A stretch of 64,000 bases of DNA. It comes from Rhynchopus euleeides (lineage: Eukaryota > Euglenozoa > Diplonemea > Diplonemida > Diplonemidae). The stretch lies in NCBI GenBank assembly GCA_963210315.1, contig OY723249.1, positions 744,569-808,568 on the forward strand, written 5' to 3'. Made by a program: the position numbers and the translations under genes. This document shows, piece by piece, positions 10,165 to 22,867 of this stretch. The notes below the pieces were generated by a model. The model searched no databases. It was not told the DNA's origin and saw nothing but the letters and a program-made list of their open reading frames with translations. Positions within the stretch are counted from its first letter, which is position 1. Every line of letters starts with the position of its first letter.

Positions 10165-11430
10165 GGTTTCATTTTTCAACCAAAAAAATCGAAATTGGGT
10201 TCGGCCGGGAAATAATTAATCCTCTTTTTGCAAGCTACGCCCCATATCACTGTGAATACGTACACCCCCCAAAAAATTCACGGTGACCATTTTTTCGGCA
10301 CAGATATCGAATCCATCGGTTCGTGCGTCCTCACGAATTTTCGGGCAAAACCCCCCCTGGGGGGGGGGGGGAGGGAGGGGGAGGGGGGGGGGGGAGGGGA
10401 GGGGAGGTCCTTTAAAAAACACTTAAACACTCCGTGTTTAGTGAATTTTCCGTCCCAGAACTTGTACCTAGCCCACCCCCCGTGAGCAAGGTCTCATCGC
10501 GATCAACATGCAATGGGCCAAGAATAGCTCTGTTTCACCCTTCAAAGCTGCCGAGAAGTTCCTGTGGAGTCGATCGGAACAGCGGTGCAAGCCCTGATGT
10601 GAGATGGCGGCGCCGCAGGTCGCAGATCTCGCACAGGAAGGTACGTACCGGTTGTTGTACCGGAAGCACACCGTGGTGAAGGTGTAGAGTGGCCCGGTTG
10701 CCCGTGTACGAACACGTACCCCACTGCAGCGCTCGTACTCTCGTGCTGACGTGAGCCGAGGTCGGTGTGGATCAACCTCAAACAGGTGTGGAGCACGACT
10801 GGCTGGGGGGTCTCCTCTCGTCAATGGTAGTACAGCTGATCAGCCGCTTTCGAGGTGTACAGTCTCAACGGTGACTGCACTCGCACAGCTCAACACAAGC
10901 GGAATAGTGAATGAAACTGAGGGGGGAAATCCTCCTGACCCTCGGCAGAGGATGTGTGCGCATTTGTGAAGCGACCGCGTCCCCAACAACTGCTCAGGAA
11001 GCGTTCCCGGAGATACCGGGCCCACAAACAGGGCGAGACCCGCAGCTTCCTGGGAAGGAAACGGAGTGCTGAATTGATGGATCTCGCCGAGGAGAGCGGG
11101 CTCCACCAGTATGAATTCACCATCCTTGAGCTCCAGAAGAACCTCCTGGGCGATATGCATGCGGAACTGGATACAATGCCTCTTCCCAGTGGTTGTGGTC
11201 AAAAATGACGAAGCTACGCTACTTCCCTGAGGTACAAGTTCTGGTACAAAAATTAAAATGGGCGAAAAATGCCTTCCTGGGTGTCAGAAACCACCGAAAT
11301 GGGCCTAAAACCTGTTTTCCACCACATATCGGCCAACAGATACCCAAAAATCGGCTCTCCGGGGGTAGGAATGGGGGTGTTGGAAAAATTGCCGTTTGTC
11401 TACCACTTTTCCTTAACAGTGACCCCCCCC
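10165..11430. other. Intergenic stretch, no supported gene
   Basis: This holds a G-rich low-complexity run (10358-10406) and two opposing open frames: 10954-11208 on plus, with a helix-like segment AELMDLAEESGLHQYEFTIL, and 10840-11202 on minus. Neither has a recognisable domain, and the two are mutually exclusive. I call no gene here. Confidence 0.3.
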
Positions 11431-11432
11431 TA

Positions 11433-11876
11433 GGGCAGTGGTGGCAGCGTACGGCCGTACGGTACGCGTACGCGTACGCGTACGCCGTACGCACTTTCTG
11501 AAAATCGCGCTGCGTACGCGTACGCAGATTTTGCGTACGGCTGGTATTCCAGGTCTCTCAGCACACAGTAGGCCACCCAGCGGATGGCTGGGCCCTGGCC
11601 TTTGCTCTTGCCTTTCACAGATGGTTCCTTGCCGCGCACGTGGCGAATAACTCGCAACACCTGCAAGTACACCCGCAAGCATACTGCAAAAGGTACCACT
11701 TCCGACTGGAAGGCTCGAAGGCTGCCCCTGGTACACCTGAGTTCGACTGTCGGATTTGGTGTGCGGACATGGCCGTCTCCTGTGCTCCATAGACTGCCGT
11801 ACGCAGCGCCGTACGCGTACGCCGTACGCACTTTTTGAAAATCACGCTGCGTACGCGTACGCAGCCACCACTGCCC
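11433..11876. mobile_element. 444-bp MITE, TA target duplication
   Basis: The ends are GGGCAGTGGTGGC at left and GCCACCACTGCCC at right, each flanked by TA (11431-11432 and 11877-11878), the typical target of Tc1/mariner elements. Subterminal DNA on both sides is built of the self-complementary repeat TACGCG (11450-11480, 11510-11530, 11797-11862) and shares the longer motif CGTACGCACTTT-TGAAAATC. There is no transposase inside, so it is non-autonomous. It sits between a C-run on the left and a G-run on the right. Confidence 0.8.
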
Positions 11877-11879
11877 TAG

Positions 11880-13410
<1,531 letters not shown>

Positions 13411-13620
13411 TGCCTGCACGACGCGGGCAGTCGGTTTCCCGACAAGATTATTTCTTCGGAGCGAACAGTGAATGCATCCTATTTTCCTCCAGCACAAGAG
13501 CCCCACACCCCTCTCCCCCCCCCCACAAAGCAAAAAAAAATAAACGCACGGGGGACATCCATCGGCTAATGAAATACCCCTCTATAAACATTGCAAAGGC
13601 TTGCAATATCGCATCTACCT

Positions 13621-16319
13621 TCACTGCCCCTGCAGTGCTTTGATCTGTTCCTGGATGAGGCGCTGCTGGTCCTGGATGAACTGCATCCGGGCAGTGGGGT
13701 CGCTGATCGCAGCTGCTTGGGCAAACAGATCGCCGCCAGCCTGTGTCGGGGGCGTGTGTGCGGCGGTGCCCCCCTCGTCTCAAAGCCCCATCTCACCCCT
13801 CCCCCTCCCCCCCTCACCCTCACTCTCTCTTGCCCTCACCCCAGCCCCTCACAAGACAGCAGCATACCGGTGCTGGAGGTGGCACTGCCATCGGACGCGC
13901 TGCCGCCGCCACCGGTGCCCCCTGAAGAAGCACCGGCGACGGCGCTGGCGCTGCTGCGGGCTGAGCAGCAGGCTGTGCGGCAGGCGCATCGCCGAAAAGA
14001 TCACCGAGACCATCGTTCGCCTGTCGCCGAGGGGGGGGGGGGGTATTGAAATAGAAGCAGAAAAGAAGCACAAGGATGATCTCCCTTCACTCGTTTTGCA
14101 GGTTGTGTCCGAGCTCGTGATCCAGTGATATGCTCCCTCGGTGGAGTCACCGACGGGGTGGGGGGGGTGGTGAATGTCACATTGGGAAGACGTGACATCC
14201 ACCATGGGACACAGCGATGCTTGGGAGAGGCGGTCGTACTGCAGACGGAATCAGATGCCGGCAGGCAGGGCCGGTGGGGATGGGGGGGGTGGGCAGTTCA
14301 CACAAGGGAAAGGCGCTTGCTGCAGCCCCCCTCTTGCTGGCATACCTTCGGCACGGAGGGCAGGGCTGCAGGCACTGCGGGTGCCGGGGTGGCCTTCGGC
14401 GCAAAGTCAAGCGGGCCAGCCACAGGCACGGACGCCAGTGGCGCCTGCACCTGGGGTATTGTCGACACCACTGGGGCAGGGTTGCCGAAGAGGGAGTCGA
14501 AGGACCCGGGGGCCTGGGGGGCAGCCGGAACGGGCTGCATGGGCGGCGGCTGGCGCGAAGGGTCGTTCGTCAGGAACATGGAGTCGAGGGAGTTGGTCGA
14601 GGCGACGGAGGGCGGCTGCAGGGCTGTGCCCGGTGCAACCGCCGCGGGAACCACGGGTGCCACAGGTGCCACGGCCGGAACCGCTGCCGGCTGCGGCGCG
14701 AAGAAGTCGTCAAAAGGATCCACGCTCTTCGGCACAGCCGGCACTGCCGGCTGCACTGCAGGAACACCCACCGGCCCGCCAACCCCAAACACCCCCATGC
14801 CCCCCGCTGCTGGGGGGTTTGCCGACATGCCGAGACCGTCTGATGGCATCGCCATCAGGTCCACCTGCGGCTGCTGCTGCTGGGGCTGCACACCCATCGT
14901 CATCATCCCCGCAAACATGTCGTCCGCCGCCGCAGCCGGCACGACCGGTGGCACAGGCATCGCCGCATCGCCCCCCTTTGCAGACTTCCGCTTCCTGGTG
15001 ATGGTCACATCCTTGTCTTTGCCCTTCTTGCTCTTGCGGACCGGCTCGGACTCCGAGGCCATGGAGGCAAACGACTCATTCCCCAACGTCCCCCCCGTGT
15101 ACTCCCCGTTGGAAGGCGCGGCGACGTCGGCGGCAGGCACATCTTTGGCGACACCAGGCTTCGGCGGGAGGGAGAGGGCAGCGATGCACTTCTTCGCCTT
15201 CTGCTTCACACTCTGCTGCACGACGTTGACGTTGCGGTAGACGTCTTCGGGGTTTTCTGTGAAGTAGTCCATCACCACCTCGTTCTTCGCCTTCGCAAGG
15301 CCCTCGATGCAAGTCAGGGCGTGGAGGCGCTTCTTCCACGGCATGTCCTGCCGCAGCTTGTCGTCCAGGCGTGCCGCAAGGTCCTCCGACAGCCCCTGTG
15401 CGTCGACCTCTGCCACGTCACGGAGGAACTTTGTGAGCTCGGAGCGCCCGATCTCCGCAAGCTCGACAATCTCGTCGACAATCTGCTGGGCGCGGTTGAG
15501 GGACACTGCCGCGTCGTTCACCTTGACAGTAGGCGCATCTGCGCTGTCCTTCTCGGAGAGAAATTTGAATGTCGAGGGGGGCGGTGCCTGCGGTGCAACA
15601 CCCGGCACAGTGTTGATCTGAATACCCCCGTATTGCGTGGCATCGCCCTTCTCGATGATCTTCTGCAGCCGGTCCTGGTGTGAGTCGCCGTAGATGCCGA
15701 AACCGGTCTTCGCCGCCTTGGTGAACTGCGACAGGTAGGTGGCGTTGGCCCCAGATGCGGCGGCGGAGGCGGCGGGGTTGTGTATTTTGTTCCACTCGCT
15801 CTTGAAGCGTGCCTCGGCGTCGGAGGACCCGAACCCCTGTGCGGGCTGTGCGGCGATGCCGGAGGCGAAGGAGAAGTCGGACTCGCCAGAGGTCTTCTCG
15901 ACGCTGCCGCCGCCCAGACCGACAATGGGGTTGATGGACACAGGTGTCTGGCGCTCAACGTACAGCGCATCAATCGCGTCTCGTGCCGCAGTCTTGATCT
16001 GGTCGTTGAGAGAGTCGCCGTAAAGCGCATCGCGAGCGCCGCGGTAGTTCGCAAAATCACGCAGCTCGTCTGACCGCTTCTGGAGGATCTTCTGGAAATC
16101 GCTGTGGCCGTCTGCCGCGCAGTGCTTGATCACCTTCAGCGTCTTGATAATCTGGTGCTTGCTCTTGCTCTTCAGGAGCCTCTCGTCCATAAGGAAGGTC
16201 GCCACCTTACCGCACACCTTCCCGTCGGCAAATGTCATCTGTGCGATCTCGCGATACAGGTGGCCCAAAGTGGGCTCACTTGAGTCGCTCGTCGCCTTTT
16301 TAAGCACGGACTTATCCAT
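13621..16319 (-). CDS. Tepsin-like AP-4 accessory protein, 3 exons
   Basis: Exons by splice signals: 16319-14346, 14020-13868 and 13740-13621; introns of 325 and 127 nt both start GTATGC and end ACAG, and all junctions are phase 0, giving about 748 residues. Residues 1-125 form an ENTH-like helical domain (KKATSDSSEPTLGHLYREIA, then a gap before DALYGDSL); about 275-385 form a second VHS/ENTH-like helical domain (RAQQIVDEIV, PWKKRLHALTCIEGLAKAKN). This two-domain order is that of tepsin, an accessory subunit of AP-4 vesicle coats at the trans-Golgi. The low-complexity Pro/Ala/Gln-rich tail carries spaced acidic-aromatic motifs of the adaptor-binding kind: DPFDDFF, DSLFGNP, GDLFGDA, GGDLFAQ. 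The last exon ends in a short coiled coil (QFIQDQQRLIQEQIKALQ). A short dispersed repeat lies inside intron 1. An epsin-related protein is the main alternative. Confidence 0.8.
14045..14127 (-). repeat. Short dispersed repeat (SINE-like), copy 1
   Basis: It shares ATTGAAATAGAAG, GCACAAGGATGATCTCCC and TTCACTCG..GGTTGTGT with copies at 28712-28796 and 37995-38080. On the plus strand each copy is preceded by a G-rich run. This copy lies in intron 1 of the tepsin-like gene. No clear RNA polymerase III boxes were found, so SINE is only a working label; strand is arbitrary. Confidence 0.6.
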
Positions 16320-18618
16320 TGCGTTGGGGCGCCTCTTGGCCGGTCACCCTGTAGGATAACTGGTGTGGGACAGCACTCTGCAAACAAACCATACCCACTG
16401 CAGCATCGGTTTGCATGACACTGCACACCGCAACACAGAGCAGGGCTGGGTGGGGGGGCAGGGGTGCGCATCGCAGCAATTAGTTCCACGCTTCCTCAGG
16501 CCACCCGTTCCTTCACCACTGTCTCAAACGCGAAGCTGGCGCCACGAGCCCAACCAGACTTCGCCCACCCGGGATTTTTCTCTGCCACCACGACAAAAAA
16601 AATCAGCCTGACGCGCCGAGGCCGGATCCAGGCTTCGAAAAAAATACACACGAGCATCCCACCCCACCCCCCCACACCCCCCTCCGTTGCCACATTGTAA
16701 GACAATCTCTCATGGGTCCAGGCACACACGCCGCCGCCACCCCACACCCGACCAACATGCTGCACGCCGACGGGAAGAGGCAGACGCCCTCTGCCACCGA
16801 TCGTGTGTGGGCATGATGGCAACTCCGCCATCCCCGCACCCTCTGCCCTTGGTGCGATCCCCGCTGCCAGCACAGACATGGATTCTTGGAAACTTAATTC
16901 TTCTATTTAGCGTAGGCTGCAACGTCGAAACCTCTATTGAGGTCCCACATGGCCCCGTTATCCCCTGCAGTGCCACGTGTGCCGCAAGACCGAAGAGGGA
17001 GCAATCAGATCGATGCGGTGAGATCAGGGTGCGTTGATCGCATGCACAAACTGTCCGTGATTCAGCAAAGAAGCCACGGCAAGGCATTGTGAGCGCACAG
17101 CGGCATGCATGGGGTTCCGGGCAACAGAAATGCGTGTGTGTGTCGGGGGTGTGGCGGAGGGGAAACGGGAACCCACACTGCAGAGAGAATATAAGATAGA
17201 CAGAATCAGCAGAGTTGGGGGGGGGGGGGGGGAGGGGTTCGATAAATGAAACACGTGCCCTGTGCTGTCCTCTCCCATCACCACACACCAACCCCTGCAG
17301 CAGCAGCATCGCCCTTGGCAGAGCTTCCACCGTTCTTCCTCTCTCTCACCTCCACCTTTCAAACAAGAAAAATATATCTTATCTCCCGATCTGAGCAACG
17401 CGACGCACACACGAGACACACGGGGTGGCACACTGTTCTTTTGACTGAATCATCCCGTTCTTTTCGGAGGGGAGGGGGGGGTGGGATGTACCCTGTCCAT
17501 AGATCTGCCGAAGAGACCAGAGGAATAAAGGTGGGCCGTCTGCCTAATATGGTTGATAGATAACTACAATTAGGTTGGGGACACACACTGGCCATAAGGT
17601 TTTGCCCCCTCCCCCCCGGAATGTTGTTTCCAAAAAGAAAAGGAGGGGGCAGTGGGGGTGGGGGTGGGGGTTGAAATTTCACAAAATATACGCCGCCGCC
17701 ATATACTCCCATTCGTCGGCACACACCAAGCGGCAGCATCCGGCCAAACCCGCCCGACTTATTCGGTCGGCATAACACAGATGGGGGGGGGGGGGGGTAA
17801 ACCAAAAAAACTCGATTTGTGTTACCCATCTATGGTACAATCCGGTACACCATCACACATCTCACGCGGGGATCTGGGATATCACGCTCAGTATCACACC
17901 AAAAGTTGAGTGGCACTATATTTTCGCGATTCGCGAAGCGGGGGGGCGGGGGGAGGGGGGGGGGGGGGGCGCTGCTCCAAAAATGGGGGGAGGGGGGTCG
18001 GGGAAAACGCACATCTCACATAACACAAGGCACACGCATCGCAACGCAGGCACGCGGCAGGGGGGAGGGGGTGTGGCATTTTGCTTCGGAGCGAACGATT
18101 TTGAGTGTCGCAGGAGGCAGTTCCGACACAGAGCGGTGTTCTGCCCGCCAGGGAGGTGGGGGAGACAGCTTTTTGGGCCAGGCGGGGCTTCGGCTGCCCT
18201 GCAGGGGGCATCACCGCTGCTCTGAAAAAGGCAGTACGCCGCGACACAGATCAGTGTCACAGGAGACAGTTCCGCACAGAGCAGTCGTATGGTGAAGTGC
18301 AAGCGGGGTTGCTGCAACCGGAACAGTATAACACAGTGAACATGCCCTGCACGAGGCCCCACCTCACAGTTTGTAGGAGCCGGGCGACCCCAGCCAGCCA
18401 GCCGACGAAAGGGGTATCACGCTGTGTCTGTTTGCGGGGAGCCCGATAAAAAAATCAACTCGGCGTGTTTTATTTAGTTCTCGGCAACGTGTCGCAGCAT
18501 GGAGAGTCCGCGCGTCATGCGTATCGCTCTTCTGAATGACGACTCGTTCCAAACCGCAAAGGCAAAGTTTTTGAGGGCGTGTCATCGAAGAAGGCTGAAC
18601 AGGGCACTGTTGTGTGGA
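16320..18618. other. Intergenic region between tepsin-like and myosin genes
   Basis: About 2.3 kb holding the tepsin promoter (right of 16319) and the myosin 3' flank. G/C runs at 17217-17231, 17783-17796 and 17941-17995. A pair of similar segments, CAGGAGGCAGTTCCGACACAGAGC (about 18111) and CAGGAGACAGTTCCGCACAGAGC (about 18259), is a short direct repeat. No gene is supported. Confidence 0.45.
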
Positions 18619-21600
18619 TCACTTGCCCTTGCGAGACCAGGCTGGGCCACCGCCCTCGTCGGACTTGTCCGCCTTCTGTGCCACGAGGGCGGCATTGCGG
18701 GCCTTGCGATCCTGTGAGAGGCGTGTATTGTGAAGAGGAGAGCAGACGGGTAAACAGGCACATTGTGTGGGAGGTTCGGCTGTGTGTTGTGGTGTGGGCG
18801 TGATGTCAAAGATAATCTGCCGTCATCCATCCTGAGGTGGCTGGTTGGTTCCCAACGGTGCCAAACAAGGGTGGGCCAACAAAGAAGGACGACTGTGTTG
18901 CTTTCCTGCTGTCCATAAGAGCCAGAGCCCTGGAATTTGCGCTGTATTGCTTGCATACCGCGCGTGCCCGCTCACGCTCCTCCTCCTCCTCCTGGAGGCG
19001 GCGCTCCTCCTCCTCACGCTGCTTCTTGCGCTGCGCCACGATCTTCTTGTGCTCCTCTTCGCGCTGCTTCTCCAGCACCTCCTCCTTCTTGCGCTGCTCC
19101 GCCTGCTCCTTCTGGAAGCGCTCACGCGCCACGGAACGCCGCTTCTCACGCTCCACATCGATCTGCTGGACGCGAGCGAAGTCCAGGCCACTCGGGCAGT
19201 GTGCCACCAGCTGCGACTCAGACTGGACGTACACTGCAGGGTCAACCAGCTGCCAGTTCTCGTAGCAGACAAGCTGGCGTGCCTTCTGGGCGTGCCCCTT
19301 CTGCTCGCTCTTGTTGACGTAGTCGATCGTGTCGTTGAATGTGATGGGGATCTCAGCCTGCATGTACCGCTTGTATGCCTGCGACAGCACACCGATGATC
19401 TCCGTCTTGTACTGCGAGATGAGGATCACATCCTCCGTCGGCTCCAGGGGGTCCTTGTCGAGGCGCGGCTGGGGGAACTCCCACGTCGGCTGCGGCTCGG
19501 GCGTGGGCTCCGGCTCCGGCTCCGCCTTGCCCTTCTTACCCTTCTTGGGCGCAGCCTTCTTGGCCTTCTTCTCAGGCTTTGCCTTCACAGGCTTCTCCGG
19601 AACCTTGGGCGCAGGCGGCTGGTGCAGATACTGCAGGGGCGTGGTGGCGGCAGGGCAAAGCAGAGCAACATACCTGGTCGGGGTAGTCGTAGAAGTGCAG
19701 CACGATGAAGTTGTCAGCCTGAAGCGACAGGGAGATGCCCTTGAGGTACTGCAGCGGCAGCTTCTTCTTGCACACCGTGTGTGTGATCCAGTAGGGAGGG
19801 TACATCGGCGGCGGGGTCGGGTTCTTCTTCGTCGGCTTCTCGAGGGGCGGCGGGGTGATCAGCTCGTTGACATCCTCGATGAGGAAGATGTTCTGGTCCG
19901 TCACCACCATCACCTCATACGCCTGCTGCGCAGTGGCGTGGTTGGACACACGGAGAAGCTTCTCGGCGTAGATGATTTTCGGGTCCTGCTCCTCCATCTC
20001 GGTCGGCTTGTTCCACTGCGTGGCCTGTGTCTGCGAGTTGTAGTAGTAGAACTGCCCGTTGCCTGCGTCCACCTCCTGCCAGAAGTTGGGCCCAGGGTGC
20101 TTCACGATGTCCTGCACCTTCTGGTTCTTCACCCTGTCGTGGTAGGCGATGTAGTCGCCCTTCCACACACGGAACACACTCCCAGGGCGGCGCTTCTTAT
20201 TTGCCTGCTGGTACTTCGCTGCGATGCCCTGCTTCGTCTGCAGCATCTCGCGTGCCCCCTTGTACACCTTCCACCCCACCTGGATCTTGCCTGCGATCTT
20301 GCCAAAGGCACTCTCGCGCAGGTCTTCCAGGTGGTTGATGTTGGCGGGCTGGCGGATGAAGACCTTCGTCTCACCCAGCTGCCAGGTCTGCGCGTCCAGG
20401 GTCTGGATGTGCTGCAGCACTGTCTGGCATGCTGTCTTGTCGTCCCCACGGAAGGGGCGAGGGAAGGTCGCAGGGCAGATGTACTTGAACCGCTTCAGGA
20501 ACTTGTCGAAGTGCTGGCGGTAGGAGAAACCTGCACGACGAACGCGCACGTTCTCCAGCAGACCCAGGTATTTAACCTGATGGGTCACACGCTCCTCCAC
20601 GAAACCAAGGGGCGACCGGGTGTCGTTGGGCTTGACGCACCGGATGTAGTGGGGTGTGCACTTCTTCAGCGTGGCGACCAGCTCCGCCGCCTGCTTGCGG
20701 ATCTTGTTCCCTGCGGTGGTCTGGCGCTTGCGCGCGGTGGGGCTGGTGTCCTCAAGGGCCTCTGCCTCTTCGCTGAAGAACTTCAGCAGCAGCTTCATGT
20801 CGCTGGAGGTGATGACACGCACCAGGTCCTTGGGCAACGAGTCCTTGTTCTTCTGGGTGAAGCCGTACGAGCTGTACACCACGTTCCCGGCGTAGTGGCG
20901 GATCATGAACCTGAGAGTGCAGTGTGGAGCACGCCAAGAGCAGGAGCAGATATCAGTGCGAGCAAGGGCTGACGAGCAGGGCGTGTTCAAGAGAATGGGA
21001 ACAACAATAGACTGTTGTTCGCAGCAAGTATCTGCACAGTGCATAGGTTCCGACGTCGGCGACGCTGAATATTGTCAATAAACCATACCCGGTGTCCATC
21101 CTATTGAAGTGTGCGTGCTTCGGATGCCCCTGCACGAAGGTCTCAAGCATCTTGATGTCTGCCACCCGTGCCTCTTCCTTGTGCATCTTAGCACACACGT
21201 CATCGAGCAGCGCAAACAGCCCCGAAGGGTTTGTCCCCTCGACAAGGTCACACTGAGACAGGGGTGTGGTGGCAATCGCACAAGAATACGAGGATGCAAG
21301 GGCGCCTCCTTGTGGAATCACAGGGCAGTAAACATACCACAATCTTGTTGTTGAAGTACTTGATCGTCTCCCAGTGGATCTTCTCCCTGACGTACTCCTC
21401 CTGCTCCACCTTCAGGGTCAGCTCGATGAAGATCTGCTGCAGCTTCTCGTTGACGTAGTTGATACAGAACTGCTCAAACCCGTTCTTCTCAAAGATCTCA
21501 AACCCGTAGATGTCGAGAATACCAATCATAAGCGACTTGTCCTTTGTGCCGAAGGCCTTGTTCACCTCGTTGACCACCCAATCGAAAATCTTCGAGTAGA

Positions 21601-22642
21601 TCGCCTTGGCAAGGGCATCGCGGACCTCGTGGCACTGCTGGAGGTCCAGGTGCACGTCGACGCTCTCCTTGCCCGTCTCAACAGTCTTCCAGGTGAGAGC
21701 CCTGCTCAGCGTGTCAGAGTCCACTTCGAGGAGGTCGGCAGCGTTCTCCAGGCTGTCGGCTGTCGCCACAACACACACATCCCCGTTCTGCTGGAACTCC
21801 AGGTCACCCAGGTGGAGGATTGCTGCAACAAGACGGAAGATCTTGTCACGGTCACTCGCGTCGATCCCCAGCTTGTCCATCGCAGACACGGTTTCACGGA
21901 ACTCCTCTGCATCGTCAACCCCGGGACGCTCCAACTCGCCACCGCCGTTGCAGAACTTGTGCTCTGCGGGGGACTTCACACGGAGCTTCCTCCGGAGCGC
22001 GTCGTCGGCACCACAGCACAGCTGGTAGAAGATGTGGAAGTTACGGTCACCCTTCCCCTGGAAGGCGACGCGCGATTTCTCAAGCAGGAAGTTGCGGACA
22101 TTACCACCGCTGGGACCCCCGCGCACGTCGAAGTAGATCTCCATGAACTTACCGAAACGCGACGAGTTGTCGTTCCGCACTGTCTTCGCATTGCCGAACG
22201 CCTCGAGAATCGGGTTGCTCTCCATCATGACCATCTTCACACGGTCCATGTCGTCACTCTTCGGCGACACCTGTGCGATGTACGCCATGATCTGCTTGCT
22301 CGCCTCAGTCTTCCCGGCACCAGACTCCCCAGAGATGATGACGCACTGGTTCTCCTCCTCGGACATCATGTTCCCCAGCGCCGTCGCCGCCAGCGCAAAC
22401 ACGTGCGGCGTTGTGGCAGACCGGTAGTTTTCCTTGTAGTATTTAATCTTCGACTGGCTGTAGTTGTCACGGATCGCCGTGAAAGGGTTCATGCTGATGA
22501 GCACGTTCCCGATGTAGGTGTAAATCTGCTCCTTCAGCAGCCGGTCCCGCAGGTTCTCCGTGATGGACTTGTTGTCCAGCGTGTGGAGCATGACAAGGTC
22601 ATCCACCCCTGCCACCGACTGGGCGCGCCCCCAATCCGCCAT
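18619..22642 (-). CDS. Class I-type myosin with tail WW domain, 5 exons
   Basis: Exons by splice signals: 22642-21338, 21252-21089, 20910-19674, 19630-18959 and 18711-18619, giving about 1,156 residues; each intron begins GTATG and ends CAG, and joins restore conserved motor sequence (FNNKIV|CDLVEG and RMDTG|FMIRHYAG). The motor (1 to about 685) has the P-loop GESGAGKT at 105-112, switch I NDNSSRFGKF at 157-166 and switch II DIYGFE near 377. A short neck follows (KIQVGWKVYKGA). A WW domain (about 765-795; WQEV, FYYYN, QWNKP) lies between the neck and a TH1-like membrane-binding tail. The tail's two halves (KIIYAEKLLRVSNHATAQQA and, from about 955, LISQYKTEIIGVLSQAY) are separated by a Lys-rich then Pro/Glu-rich insert. 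A highly charged Glu/Arg coiled coil ends the protein. Single-headed actin-based membrane transport is the family role; the WW domain should bind a proline-rich partner. Confidence 0.88.
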
Positions 22643-22867
22643 TGTGCCGACACCCCAACCTGTGCCGCAGCACACCCAGCCCTGATGTGATGTGCGTTGT
22701 GCATATTTCAACACGACACGACACGAAAAGCGAAGTCGGAGGTGTGCATAATGCTGAGGGAGCGAGTGGATGAGGTGGGTGGGGGGGGGGGGGGGGGTGA
22801 ACTGGGCCCAGGCCATTTCTCTTTCACCTGCGGCTGTTTTGGCTTTCCCTCTCCTTCCCCACCCCAC
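22643..22867. other. Myosin 5' flank
   Basis: A short spacer between the myosin start and the left end of element A. It contains a G-run at about 22778-22797 and must hold the myosin promoter. No TATA-like element stands out. Confidence 0.4.

Noticed and set aside
14125-15240. 371-codon plus-strand Gly/Ala/Thr-rich frame
   Set aside because: Antisense to the Pro/Ala-rich tail of the tepsin-like gene; low-complexity only.
19329-20972. 547-codon open frame on the plus strand over the myosin gene
   Set aside because: It is antisense to strongly conserved myosin motor and tail exons and has no domain of its own; high GC keeps the antisense frame open.
21374-22690. 438-codon plus-strand frame over myosin exon 1
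   Set aside because: Antisense shadow of the motor domain, Val/Leu/His-rich with no recognisable fold.
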